Assembly (NCBI RefSeq): GCF_002999335.1
Contig: NW_020312214.1
Span: forward strand, 124,001-188,000
Origin: Cyclospora cayetanensis
Lineage: Eukaryota; Apicomplexa; Conoidasida; Eucoccidiorida; Eimeriidae
Reading direction: 5' to 3'
Length of the DNA stretch: 64,000 nucleotides
Below are positions 11,062-21,700 of the stretch, piece by piece. Position 1 is the stretch's first letter, and each line of letters starts with the position of its first letter. A program made the translations under genes and the position numbers. The notes under the pieces are model-generated. The model was not told the DNA's origin. It did no database searches and saw only the letters and a program-made list of their open reading frames with translations.

Positions 11062-14000
11062 TTACCTCCCAGGAATTAGTGTGAAATCGGCGGCGGTAGT
11101 GATTGCGATATCTGCACAAGAACTGATGTAGCACGGCCACACCTTTGGAAGATGAATCCCATTTTGCGGTGCCAATGTGTAGCTGGTCGAGCACTCTGTG
11201 GCAGTTGCAGCTCTTTTCAAGCTAGGGCCGATTCGTCGCATTATCCTTTCCTTGCACTCTGCGTAGACCATTGAGTAGTTGTTGGTAATAGACGCTGGGA
11301 ATGAGCCATCAGAGCCAAAAAGCGCTGATAATATCAATACTGACTCCGTGTATGAGCTGGTGATACACTGGTCAGCGTAGCGTCTGAAGTTTGTAGACCT
11401 CTTCAACTTGGAACCCTCCTGTAGCGAAGTCATGAACATGCAGCCGCACTGTGCTGGTGTACGGATTTTGTTTGAAATTTGAGCAAAATTGAGTAACACA
11501 GTAAATCATTAGCAACTTCATAGTGGCGGGTGGAACTCGAGAAGAGTCGTGGCCTTACTCCAACAGCGAGCACCGCCAGTGCAACGTCCCAGATAGCCCA
11601 TGCAAGGGCCGGTGTAAGGCCAGGGTACAAATTGCGGTATTGCCATACAAGACGATCAAGGTGAAGTAGCTTCCGGCTAGCCGCTGAATTAGACTCTCGA
11701 AAGCGAAACCACTGAGCGGCGATCCTGAAAAAGAGGCCCACAGTTTGCAGACTGGTAGGTGAAAGTAATGGAGGAAAAGCGCATTCCCAAGGTTTGTCCG
11801 CAGCACATCTCCACATGAGTCAGCTGCAAAGAAGTACGACATGAGCAGAACGAATTTCTGTATTCATACCAATGAGTTTTGAAAGTTAGTCTTATGACAG
11901 AGTCAACAACTAGCCTCTCGTGTTTATCCAGCATATTCCACATTTTTTTGAGTATCTGAAGTAACGTTTGTACGTCGAGATGGCGCAGAACCTTGTAAGC
12001 TCCTGCATCTGCTATAGGCAGTCACCGAAGAGAGGCAAAAATGTGCAAAAGCAGGCAGTCAAAAGTCAGAAAACTAATCTACTTTGAGTCGGCATGACCA
12101 CGAATATGCGCACTATACAGTAAAGCTGAGAGCTTACCTGCATCTTCACTTTCGTCTGAGTACAACGACTGGGGAATCTCCGATCGACTAGATCCACCAG
12201 AATGACTCATAACGGGTGAATGGCCAACGGATTCACTGCCCAGTTCATCCACGGTGGTGGCTGCAGCCTCCATGGTTTTCTCTACAGCCAATGCCCGCTT
12301 TTTCTCATGTTCCGTCCATGTAAAGTGGCACACGCAGCAGCGACCGGTCCGCGGAATCTGCAACGCTCGATAGGCCACTTGAGGGGAAGTTAAGTGTAGC
12401 ACTTGATTCAGTTCTGCAGGTGATCCCAATTCAGATACAGTAGCACCCTCAGACAGTGCCTTTTCCCTGGGAAGCAGATCGCCGTTAGCTGAGCAGCTCT
12501 TCCCCTCATTCGCTGATGCATCAGCCCCTCCAGCAGCACTACTATCAAATATTCCAAGTTTGGTTTCTTCAGACAGCAACCGAGACCAAATGGTGTATAA
12601 TTTGATGTCTCCTGAAACTCCTGAGTTCTTCATCCCATCCATATGTGCAGCAGACCCGCGGGCGGTGTCAGGATACAGCTGCTGGGGTGCAAGAGACTGT
12701 CGCCAAGAATCTGGTCCTCTCTCGTTTGGAATGGAACAATCATACATGTTGTCCTTGGCCGACCTTGGTAGGACAGCCGCTGGCTGTTCTTCGTCCGGAT
12801 CCATAAGCAGAGTACCCCTAAAAGCGTTCCTGGATCCAGTTTCATCAGCACTGCGCATAACAGTCAGCCGGCCTGAATTTGTCTGGAACGGGCACCCCAA
12901 ATCAGCCTTTATCAGGTGCTAGTAAGCATGGTATTGAGTATCGGTTTGTATTCACAACACTAAGCACATGGGGTGGCAAGGGCAACTGGTAATATGTACT
13001 CTTACTGAACGTAAATGACGCCTTTCCGGCAGCCAGGACAGCGGAAGCCGCGCGAAAAGTCTACAGGAGAGGCACACCTAACGAGACACACAAGCAGCTC
13101 CGTTCACATAATGGAAAATCTTCAGAAGCCAGAAGTTATTCACATGTGTAATCATCTGCCACAGTCCATGCCAGAGTCCCACCTTTCGCACATGCAGTTG
13201 AAGTCCTTTGCTCCGTCAAGCAGTTCTCGGCGGTACGATGTGTTACGTAACATATCATCCTCTGACAAGTACGTCAGCGTGATTTCGTCACCGGCGCTGT
13301 AAACATTGAAAATTCCTCTTGTGATACAGCAATGCTGACGATTCAGTGGATGACTATAATATTGTATCCTAGCTATCAAGGCGGAGTCAACCCCATCATT
13401 CCTTCTATGGATACCTCTTTGCACTCGTTCCCAAGGGCACAGAACATGAAGGTCCAATATTGCAGTCAACTAACTAGGCCTAGGCTGGTTGAAATGCTTG
13501 TTTTTAGACCTTTTCCTGCCTTAGTTATCCGCTTACCTTATGGTGGCTCGGGGGAAAAGCCGAAAGTTGGAGTCGTTGTCCGTGCACCATAGGGCATTAG
13601 GGAGACACGAATGAGAACAGAAGGAAGGCATGAAGTAAATGGCGTACCCTTCGGGGGACCTATGGTGTTCGAAGCAATTGTGGAGCCAAATCTGGGGAAG
13701 ACACGCACAACGGCAGTCCTGATTTGTCCGGGGACCACGCCATGTTGTGTAGAATTACTTAATCTGCTATTTCAAGGGAGCCTTACTTGTATCATGATTT
13801 CCATATCGATGTCCTTCACTATCCCACGTAAGCCCATGGAGTCAACAAGAGTGATGGCTGCAATTCAAAACCCATTGCGATGCAAGAAAAGTATGGCTCG
13901 AGTTGATCAAACTAATTCATGATGACCAAAGAAAGTGCATTTTCCAAACACGTACCCTCTGAGCTTGGTTTGGTACCTTCTGGTATAAAAAGGATGCGAA

Positions 14001-14474
14001 GAAGGTCCCACTGCCTCTTTGTGATGGCCTTCAGGCCCTCAACAGGAGGGTCATCCTCCACCAGAACCGAATTCAGCGCGCACCAATACCTGTAAAAGGC
14101 CATATAAATAGCGTACCAGTAATTGTGCAATGCGGGTTACTCACCCGCGAGCAACTGTGGCGGTACTGAGTCACCTTTCACATTAATTTTGATACGCTCT
14201 CGTGGCAGCCTCACCAAATTGGAGGGTGCAAGAAGGAGCATTTGTCACACAACTCCATCAACTTCACGCAGGTCGGGTTGCTTGGATCAAGCCTGACTGC
14301 GTGAAGAGGTGGCTCCTCCAGAATAAGCTCACCAATTGCAAAAGGTCTAGTCGCATAAAGCGTTCTACCTTTGATAGGATCCACGGTACAAACAAGCTTC
14401 CCGTCGTGTTTATCATTGCAGTATTTGTTAATTATCAATGTGGAGTCTTCAAGTGAGGAAGGAAAGGGTTGCAT
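11062..14474 (-). CDS. SMYD-like SET-domain lysine methyltransferase
   Basis: Ten exons on the minus strand: 14474-14215, 14089-13956, 13857-13787, 13691-13537, 13296-13183, 13077-13006, 12850-12138, 12011-11870, 11724-11559, 11448-11062. Phases close to 737 residues. The SET signature is complete: GRTLYATRPFAIGELILEEP near the N-terminus, SHSCLPN (His182) for the cofactor/knot loop, and SAGDEITLTYL with the catalytic-position Tyr216. A post-SET zinc site follows (CMCERC, then CPGC). Such proteins transfer methyl from SAM to lysine. A MYND finger, normal in SMYD proteins, is missing; only a CDKC remnant sits at that place. Exon 7 adds about 238 low-complexity residues ending in a CCVC patch, and the C-terminal exons look helical like the SMYD TPR region. 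Toxoplasma AKMT is a SMYD-related enzyme of this kind, but orthology cannot be shown here. The acceptors of exons 7 and 10 are the least certain. Confidence 0.85.
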
Positions 14475-15028
14475 CTTGTCCCTATGCCCTGGCTCAAGGG
14501 CATTTTTTTCGTAGCTATCGAGGGAGATAACTCAAATTCAGTTGGCAAATAACACAACTAACTACACGGGGCAGAATTGTGCTGAGACGGAAAGCCAAAG
14601 CAGTGCACCGCCCCTATGGTGTAATCACAAGTCAATGAGTGGATTTAAACGACCTTCCTGTGGGCATATTGAGGCAAACGAGAATGCGAAACATCTTGTG
14701 GGGCTGTGCATACTGGGGCCCCCTCTTAATCAAATGCATGTCTGCACAAGATATGTTGCGGTTTTGTACAATCTGATTAACGAATCTCTTTTATATATGC
14801 ATTATATGCTGCTTTTCCATGAGAATGCCGGTGGATATGGGCTGTGGTTGGCGACACTGCTCTGGAAAGTCCTGCAATTGTTCACGGCACGCGGCGCTCC
14901 GTGCTATTGCCTGCAGTACCTGTTTAAAATTTTCCATTTCTAACCAGATTTCAGGCTCTTGACCCTAGGGGCGGCCTATTCGTTTCTGGAACATAGGGGC
15001 CTAGGCTGTCACAGAATACGCAAAACGA
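14475..15028. other. Divergent intergenic region
   Basis: 554 bases separate the starts of the SET-domain gene (minus) and the adenylate kinase (plus), so both promoters should lie here. An open plus frame (14542-14943) starts at TTG and contains no recognisable domain; I treat it as chance. No specific promoter motif is identified. Confidence 0.5.
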
Positions 15029-15763
15029 ATGACTCGACATCCCGATTGGATTCGGAAAGGCTTTACAATCATTTTTGCCGGGCCTCCAGGATCTGGCAAG
15101 GGAACCTATGGAAAGATACTAGCAAAGCACTGGGGTATCTGCCATGTTTCTGCTGGAGACCTAATTCGCGGGGAGCTAGCCAATTTCTCTGCTGGCGTAC
15201 AGTTGAAGTCCAGTGTCGAAGAGGGCTTGCTTATCCCTGACAGCATCGTTGCCCAATTGTGCAAGAACTATATGTACAGCAACTCAGGTCATAAATCCTG
15301 GATTCTCGACGGTTTCCCCAGGACACTCCCACAAGCTGAAATGCTGCGGGGTTTCGCCGGGCCCCACGTATGCGTGAATTTCCGCCTGCCAAGCAATATA
15401 CTTTTGCAGAAGCTCTTGGCTAGAAGAGTATGCAAAAAGTGTGGGGAGAATTTCAACACCGCAGATATCCGCGATACACCATATGAAATGCCTGCCATAT
15501 TGCCTAGAAAGGACTGCAGCAAATGTGGTGGAAATGCTCCGTTAGTCAGCCGTGTAGATGACACACTTGAAACAATCCAAAGACGACTAGACACACATGA
15601 AAAACTTACTAGGCCAATGCTTGATCAGTACAACGTGGAAGGTATATTATTGAATTTTGACGTAGTGAAGGGCATCGCCGATATTGCAAGACTGCAGTCA
15701 GCGATTTGTTCATTTCTGCACAAAAAATATGGTGCGAGAAGTGACAGTGTTCGTTTCAGCTAG
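15029..15763 (+). CDS. Adenylate kinase (long LID form)
   Basis: A single-exon frame of 244 residues that catalyses ATP + AMP = 2 ADP. The P-loop GPPGSGKGT is at residues 18-26. The AMP-binding part follows (SAGDLIRGE, then LDGFPRT), and the LID carries four cysteines as CKKC and CSKC about 35 residues apart. This makes it a long-type kinase with a zinc-finger-like LID. The C-terminal RVDDTLETIQRRLDTHEK block holds the conserved LID arginines. The ATG at 15029 is the first after an in-frame stop at 15002, and only ten residues precede the core, so no targeting sequence is evident and a cytosolic form is likely. Length is normal for the family. A GTP:AMP kinase specificity cannot be excluded from sequence alone. 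Confidence 0.95.
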   Translation: MTRHPDWIRKGFTIIFAGPPGSGKGTYGKILAKHWGICHVSAGDLIRGELANFSAGVQLKSSVEEGLLIPDSIVAQLCKNYMYSNSGHKSWILDGFPRTLPQAEMLRGFAGPHVCVNFRLPSNILLQKLLARRVCKKCGENFNTADIRDTPYEMPAILPRKDCSKCGGNAPLVSRVDDTLETIQRRLDTHEKLTRPMLDQYNVEGILLNFDVVKGIADIARLQSAICSFLHKKYGARSDSVRFS

Positions 15764-16071
15764 TGTCAACGAACGTGTATTTCAGTGGTAACGTTCTCAA
15801 AGTCCCTGAAACTGCAGATCCCTGTTTTTCAGCAACAAGGTCTGCGCGCAAACGGCTTCGTCTAACCATTCCAATTTCTAATGGTGCTAACATATCGTTT
15901 ATCTCTTTTCTTTATCCCTTTAGTGCTCATAGGCACTTTAGCTCCTTATTAAATGCAGTGTACGAACGCACCAGAACAGTGCGCGCGTGGGTATTCTCTT
16001 CATGGTACTCATGGGCGTACATGGTCGTTCGTTAACAATGGGGCGAGTTCGCATCTGAACCCAGCTTGAAG

Positions 16072-17529
16072 ATGCGTCTCGGAATATTGCTAGTTGCTGC
16101 TACGTCACTTGTAGTAGCGGATACTTCGGAGATCCCGCCAAGGTCACGGAGAATCCGGTCGACGCATGAAGCCAACATACGTCAATTAATCGAAAACGAT
16201 GGTGTCAGCTCAACTTCTAGCTTCACCTTACCAGATTCTGCCATTCAGAATGAGAAAATTGAATCCAAAGGTATGAATTTTCTGCGGTTTCCCTGCTGTC
16301 CTTGGACATGGATTCAGGTGTAGCGCCTGCTGATTCGGGAGTGCGAATGCCGAAGTTTGTTGGGGGTAAGAAAATTTGTATGGTTTCGTGTAATACCATT
16401 AATATTTATGTTGAGTACAGTTCCGAAGGAGGAGTATGACGATTTCAAGAAATCCGTAAGGGTGCCGGCATCGAATAGAACGCCCGCCTGAGTCATGAAA
16501 TTTATCAGATCCGAGCTTTGACGAAGCTCCTAAAGCCTGAAAACATAGAAACGCTGAAACAAATCACCAAGGCTAACGTGACCGATTCGGCGAGACAGGC
16601 GGGCATTCGGGGCTACGGGTTCGCTCCTGACAAACTTGCAGTGGGTTGGAGATTTTTAGTGGCGCTCAAAGTCTAGCATGTTTCTCTGGTGCTCAGTCAC
16701 TCGTTCAATCTGCCATATCGGCTCGACAACCTGGTGGAGATGCTACAAGCCGTAACACGTCCATGCAGACATGGGTTCAACAGTTCACTCAAGTTCCTGG
16801 AGCTGCCTCGTTGCAGGCAATAACTCCAGACCTTCAAATGCAGCAGAATCAATTGCTAGCAGGGATACCTCAAGCATTGGCCACTCCCACTATCCCGCCA
16901 CTCTACTACCCGAGTATGGTATCGGCGCAGGTATAGTCTGATCATCAATACCTGCCCCAAACCTGTTCGGAACATCGTAACTAGATGCAGGATCCAAACT
17001 TTAGGCAGCTAAGCTCTCCCTTTTATCAGTCTCTTTCTTACTTGCCTATGGCTCCCCAATCTGCATACAACTCTGAAAGGTGAGGCTCGTCTACTGCACT
17101 ACGGGGGGATATTTTTGTTTACCCTCTTGAACGTGACAGGCCGGTAGAATTCACAAGCCCACTTCAACTATCAACGCTCGGATGAACAGCGCTCCTATAT
17201 CTGGCTTCAGACTTGCGCTCAAGTGAGATTCTTATCTTCAACCCCGATACTGTCCTCCTCTTTCTTCGCTTTTGACACGGAGAGATTCTGTACCTAGCCC
17301 GGGCAAGCCTTCTCCCCTCCGGCCTCCGACTCGTACCCCATTCAGCAACATGGGCACCAGGGACCCATCCAGTGCAACTGCAAATGCGTTTTCTTTAAAT
17401 CTATTCATCTATAGTTCCACGAAAACGCCAAAAGCGAACACACAAGCCGTTCAACACACTAGACTACATGTATACGCACACACTCTGGCTGGCTTGTCGG
17501 GCCCTCCACAAAACTTTGCCTTGCTTTGA
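16072..17529 (+). CDS. Secreted protein with seven ultrashort introns
   Basis: Proposed exons: 16072-16270, 16318-16365, 16421-16455, 16509-16640, 16697-16930, 16991-17079, 17148-17222, 17283-17529. The seven introns are only 47-68 bases, all GT-AG, and the phases close to 352 residues. The ATG at 16072 (preferred over an upstream TTG) gives a signal peptide, MRLGILLVAATSLVVADTSE. The mature part begins with a basic stretch (PPRSRRIRS), continues with a Lys/Glu-rich helix, and then a long Gln/Pro/Ser-rich region (QMQQNQLLAGIPQ, PTIPPLYYPSM). It ends in a Pro/Ser/Thr-rich tail. No membrane span, Cys framework or known domain is visible, so I do not recognise the family. A secreted or wall/vacuole protein is a guess. 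Splice assignment is by eye; the acceptors of exons 5 and 7 have close alternatives. Confidence 0.7.
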
Positions 17530-18721
17530 GCTTCCTACAATCTGTTTAGACCCATAGATTCGTGCTCCACCATGCGTTTGGTGCGTGGCTGACCAGGATT
17601 CTAAGCAATCGGCATGCATACCTGCTAATGGAAACTCTCTACGAAAAATAGAATGGTGCTGGACATACATTTATAGACACTGGCTGGCATCATTGCGGCT
17701 TTGTTTCTAATTGCTGTGGAAAAATGGCTATCTCCAGGGAAAATAAAGATATAAGCAAAATACTCCTCATCATTGGAAATCGGTGACATGAAAAGACTTA
17801 TACAGGCACTGCGCCGTACCGCGAGTGGCTTAACAACTCCATATCCTTGATTGGTAGAATTATACCTTGTATAATTGGTGAGTTTGCTACTTCTGGGCCC
17901 TAGTTTTGAAGGTTTACGACCTCCTGGTCCCAATAGTGGGTCCCTTCGACCGGCAATCCTGAGCGCTCCGCATGGAAATGCCCACGAAACCTGTTTGGCA
18001 GGCCGTATCAAGGCGATGGTCACTGCCAAAAACACATAATTGTGCAAAAATTGAAGAGTTTCATTCATAATTAGAGAGAACGTACTTCGAGGCAGGGCTG
18101 ATCGCTGCATCGCGAAACAGCTGACTAGATCGTCTCCACAGCTTCCCTGGCAGCCGAGCCCGGTAGACTGGTAATTAGGGATCTTTTTGCTACTTTCCCT
18201 CTTTTTTGTAGCACCATACTGGCTAATCTTCGGATTTCAAAGTGCTTGGGGCAAAGACAACGCTCTGCTGTACAGATGAGTCTGTAGGCGTAGGCGTATG
18301 CCCGTGGCAGGGAATACCTGGCACTAAACATGCACACAAGAGGACAGAAGTTCCATCAGAGCCGGCTAATGTGGTAAAATTAATCAATTAAGCCAGTTTT
18401 GGAAGACCTAAGTGAGCTAGCGCCGCAGGCTGTCAGCGCGGGAAGCGTGAACCACAGGATGACCATCGTTGTCCTCTCTAGAAAGATGCTCAGCGCAAAC
18501 GAGGCCGCCTCTGTATTTTAGATACTATTTGAGCGGAAACAAATCCTTATTCCGCCATCTATCCGTGCCTGACTGCCCCATTTGTTTGCGTCTCCCAGCA
18601 CTTTGACAGCAGCTGCTATACAGAGCCGCCAACCAGTTTTTGAAAGACAACGAAGACTGCAACAATCAGTTATGCAGATAGCATTGCCATGGTACTGTAG
18701 CGGTGTCTCTGCTGGACTGGA
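17530..18721. other. No confident gene; one unsupported minus ORF
   Basis: 1.2 kb between the short-intron gene and the phosphodiesterase. A minus-strand ATG frame at 17625-18110 (161 codons) has mixed composition, no domain and no supporting exon. It could be a lineage-specific gene or chance. Part of the region is presumably the phosphodiesterase promoter and 5' UTR. Confidence 0.4.
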
Positions 18722-21700
18722 ATGACGCCGCCACTCAGGCCCAGCGACAGCTGCAACGCCACGATGTGGGGACCTCAATTCGACAAAGGCAGTTTTCCTA
18801 GGGTGCCTCTTGGAGTGCAAGGCGGAGGGTCTTCCATGCACAAAACTGGCTCAGGCAACAGTAATTCACGCCGGCCTTCCCCGTCTTCCCAGACTTCTGG
18901 GCCCTCGAGATTAGCTGTGGCGTACCGTGTAGTCAAACACTGGGTCGAGGATCTGCTAATCTCAGACCTTAACCCAACTGTGAACCACGTGTCCAGGCCT
19001 TCTACGGCCTCTGCCGATGCACCTGTTTCTCTTGCTTCAGCTGGATGTACGACTATCCCACGGGAAAGCAGGCGGGAAAGCAAGGCAGGTATTGCTTCAG
19101 AGTTCAGTCATTCCAGCAATTCGGTTATTCCCTTGAGCCACACGCACTCTCAAGATGTAGGAGCACCCCCTACAACCATCCCAGTCTCTCTATCTGAAGG
19201 CTTATGCCTCTGTAGCAGTGGCCCTCCTTGGCAGGTTGTTCCCGCTTACCTGTCCCCGCGGTGGCCCCCCGCCAGGAGTCATTTTGGAGAAGCGCGGCAC
19301 GGCCGCAGCAGCGACCGGCTGTCCCCTCAGCAGGCAGTGACATGCTCAATGCTGGAAGTGTATGCGTCGCCGGAGATTAAAGAAGAGCCAGAATACAAGC
19401 CTAGAGTTCAAGACGGGAGAGTGTCAAGCATTGGCCACCATGAACTTTCACCCCATGCCGCCAGAGCGGTGGGGGAGGTCGTTCTCGCCAAGTCAAGTGC
19501 GCTGACTTCCCCCTACGTTGGAAAAGCTACAGCAGTTGCCGGCTTTCCAGCTAACAGCACTAGCACCCATAGTCAGCAAAATGGCTTTCGGACTGGCGCA
19601 ACAAGGGGGAGCAATGGTAATGTGCTGCGGGTCGAGGCTGTAAATATACCTGATGCAGGCGGAGGAGCTCCTAATGGAGAAAAAAGCTGCCTACAATATA
19701 ACCCCTTCAAAGTCAGATGGGGGAACATCAGTACAGAGCGTTCTCCGCAGGGGAGGCTGCGAGCTTCATCGCTTTATAAATCGGCGACAGACTGCGACTT
19801 ATCCAGCGCTGTGGAGCCACGAAAAGCCCCTTATCAAGCTCAGCAACCAGTAGAACGTCAAGGCCCACAGTTTGACATACCCCTTGCTGGGACTGAGGGC
19901 AATGCCCAGACTAGCGGCGGGTGCACAAAGATGCAGGGACTTCAAAACGCAGACAGCCTCCTGTGGCGCATGAAGGATCGCTTATCTTCGACGTTTTGGT
20001 GTGTTCAATGCTTCGTAATAAAGACAGGAAAGCTCACAGCAGATGCTTTCCGCATCTCTCAGAGCGGCGTACTGTAACGCCTCCTGCTTCTGCCAGTACT
20101 TGAAAGCGAAATTGGTTGTACTCCGATTCTTCTGTTTTGTTGCAGGAGTAAAACGAGTGGTGGTAGCAGAACCCACCTGTTTAAAGAGCCTGCAGAGTAT
20201 CCAGTTCGTGCCCATCGAGCAGTGGATAACGTTTACAGACAAGAAACCTTCCCCCAGAAGAAGGATCCCCGATTCCATCGGCATATGACCCTGGTTTTCA
20301 AGGATCCTGAGGTGGAACGCTCTTACGGGGAGTTTCTGCGGCACGCACGCGTCAAACGCCTCGTAATTGTCGGAGTACTGACTATCCTCTTAAACACGAT
20401 GTACGACTTGCCAGAGTGGATTATTACTCTCTCTGCCCCAATGCTGAGTTCGGTGGGACAAACCGTAGGGGAAAGTGATTTCTCTTCAGTATCGAATCAG
20501 TTGGCATCTCGGGACTTACGTTCCTCCTTAGCTTGGTTGCTCGTATTCCTGGACGTTATTGAGGTGCTTCTCCAGGTACTGCTTGCAGCATCGGGCTACC
20601 TTCCACTTTTAAGGAACCACACAGAGATAACCACAGTCACAATAATACTGAGCACCTCTCTCCTCAGCTCAGTTCGCCCCTCATTGGTCCTCCTGCTTCA
20701 TGAATCTGAGGCAAGCTCTGATGGACTGCATGGACAGGTGAGAAGGTGCCCTTTTTTCCCAACAGCAGCAGGTTACTACACAGGTAGTAAAGATTCCATC
20801 TAAGCAACACAAGCTCACTCAGTCCTTCTCTGAGTGAAAATCTTCTGGCCAAATTGTTTGTGAATACTGCTCTCGTTGTACAGGGGCTAATAACTCCAGT
20901 ACAAACTATCATGACTTCCACTTTTTTGAGGAGTATCGTGGGAAGCGTTTTAATCGACTTGGTTTGTTTAATACGGAGAAGAAAGCTCTACCACTTCCAC
21001 AAGCTCCTTTCGCTCCTGCTTTTAAGTCTCCTAGTGACCTGCACAGTCGGAGGCGTGCAGCTTGGGTTTCCATATTCGTTTTTCGTCTTCTCATGGACTG
21101 TCGGACTGGCAACAGGCGTTGTTATCGCAGCCTGCCATGCAGGCGCCTATATGAGTGAATTAATGCATCGTAAGGCATTCCATAGCGTTTCAGCTATTTC
21201 AGCAAAACTGCAAAGAATCGAGGAAGAGAATAAATCACAGCGCGCCACTGGAAAGAACATGCTGGAACAGCTCGTAGGACTGCTTAAGCAAATGGGAATC
21301 TCTCTGAGCTCTATTGATCCTAATAGCTTGGAAATGCCAATAAGAGACACTCTCCTGCAGGTCACTGCACTTCAATCCAAGTGTTTGGGGGTTCTCACCA
21401 GTGGAAGGGATATGTATGCTGTCAACTGGCTCTCGCCCGAAGTCCCACCCGAGATGCAAGTGTTGTATAAGAAATTCATCGAACCCTACGTGCGCCAAGA
21501 TTCCATATTAGCGGGTGCACATGATGTGCAAACTGTCTCTGCTGTAAACGCGTTACGCGGAAGATCCCGCACAGACACCAGTTTCCCTACTGGGACCTGC
21601 CGGGTAGCAATCACTCCTCGTCAACAGGAAGGTGCCCATCACGAGCCGACTTCTGAAGCAGCTGCTTTTCAGCCACTAGATATTCCTATTCATGAAGGCA

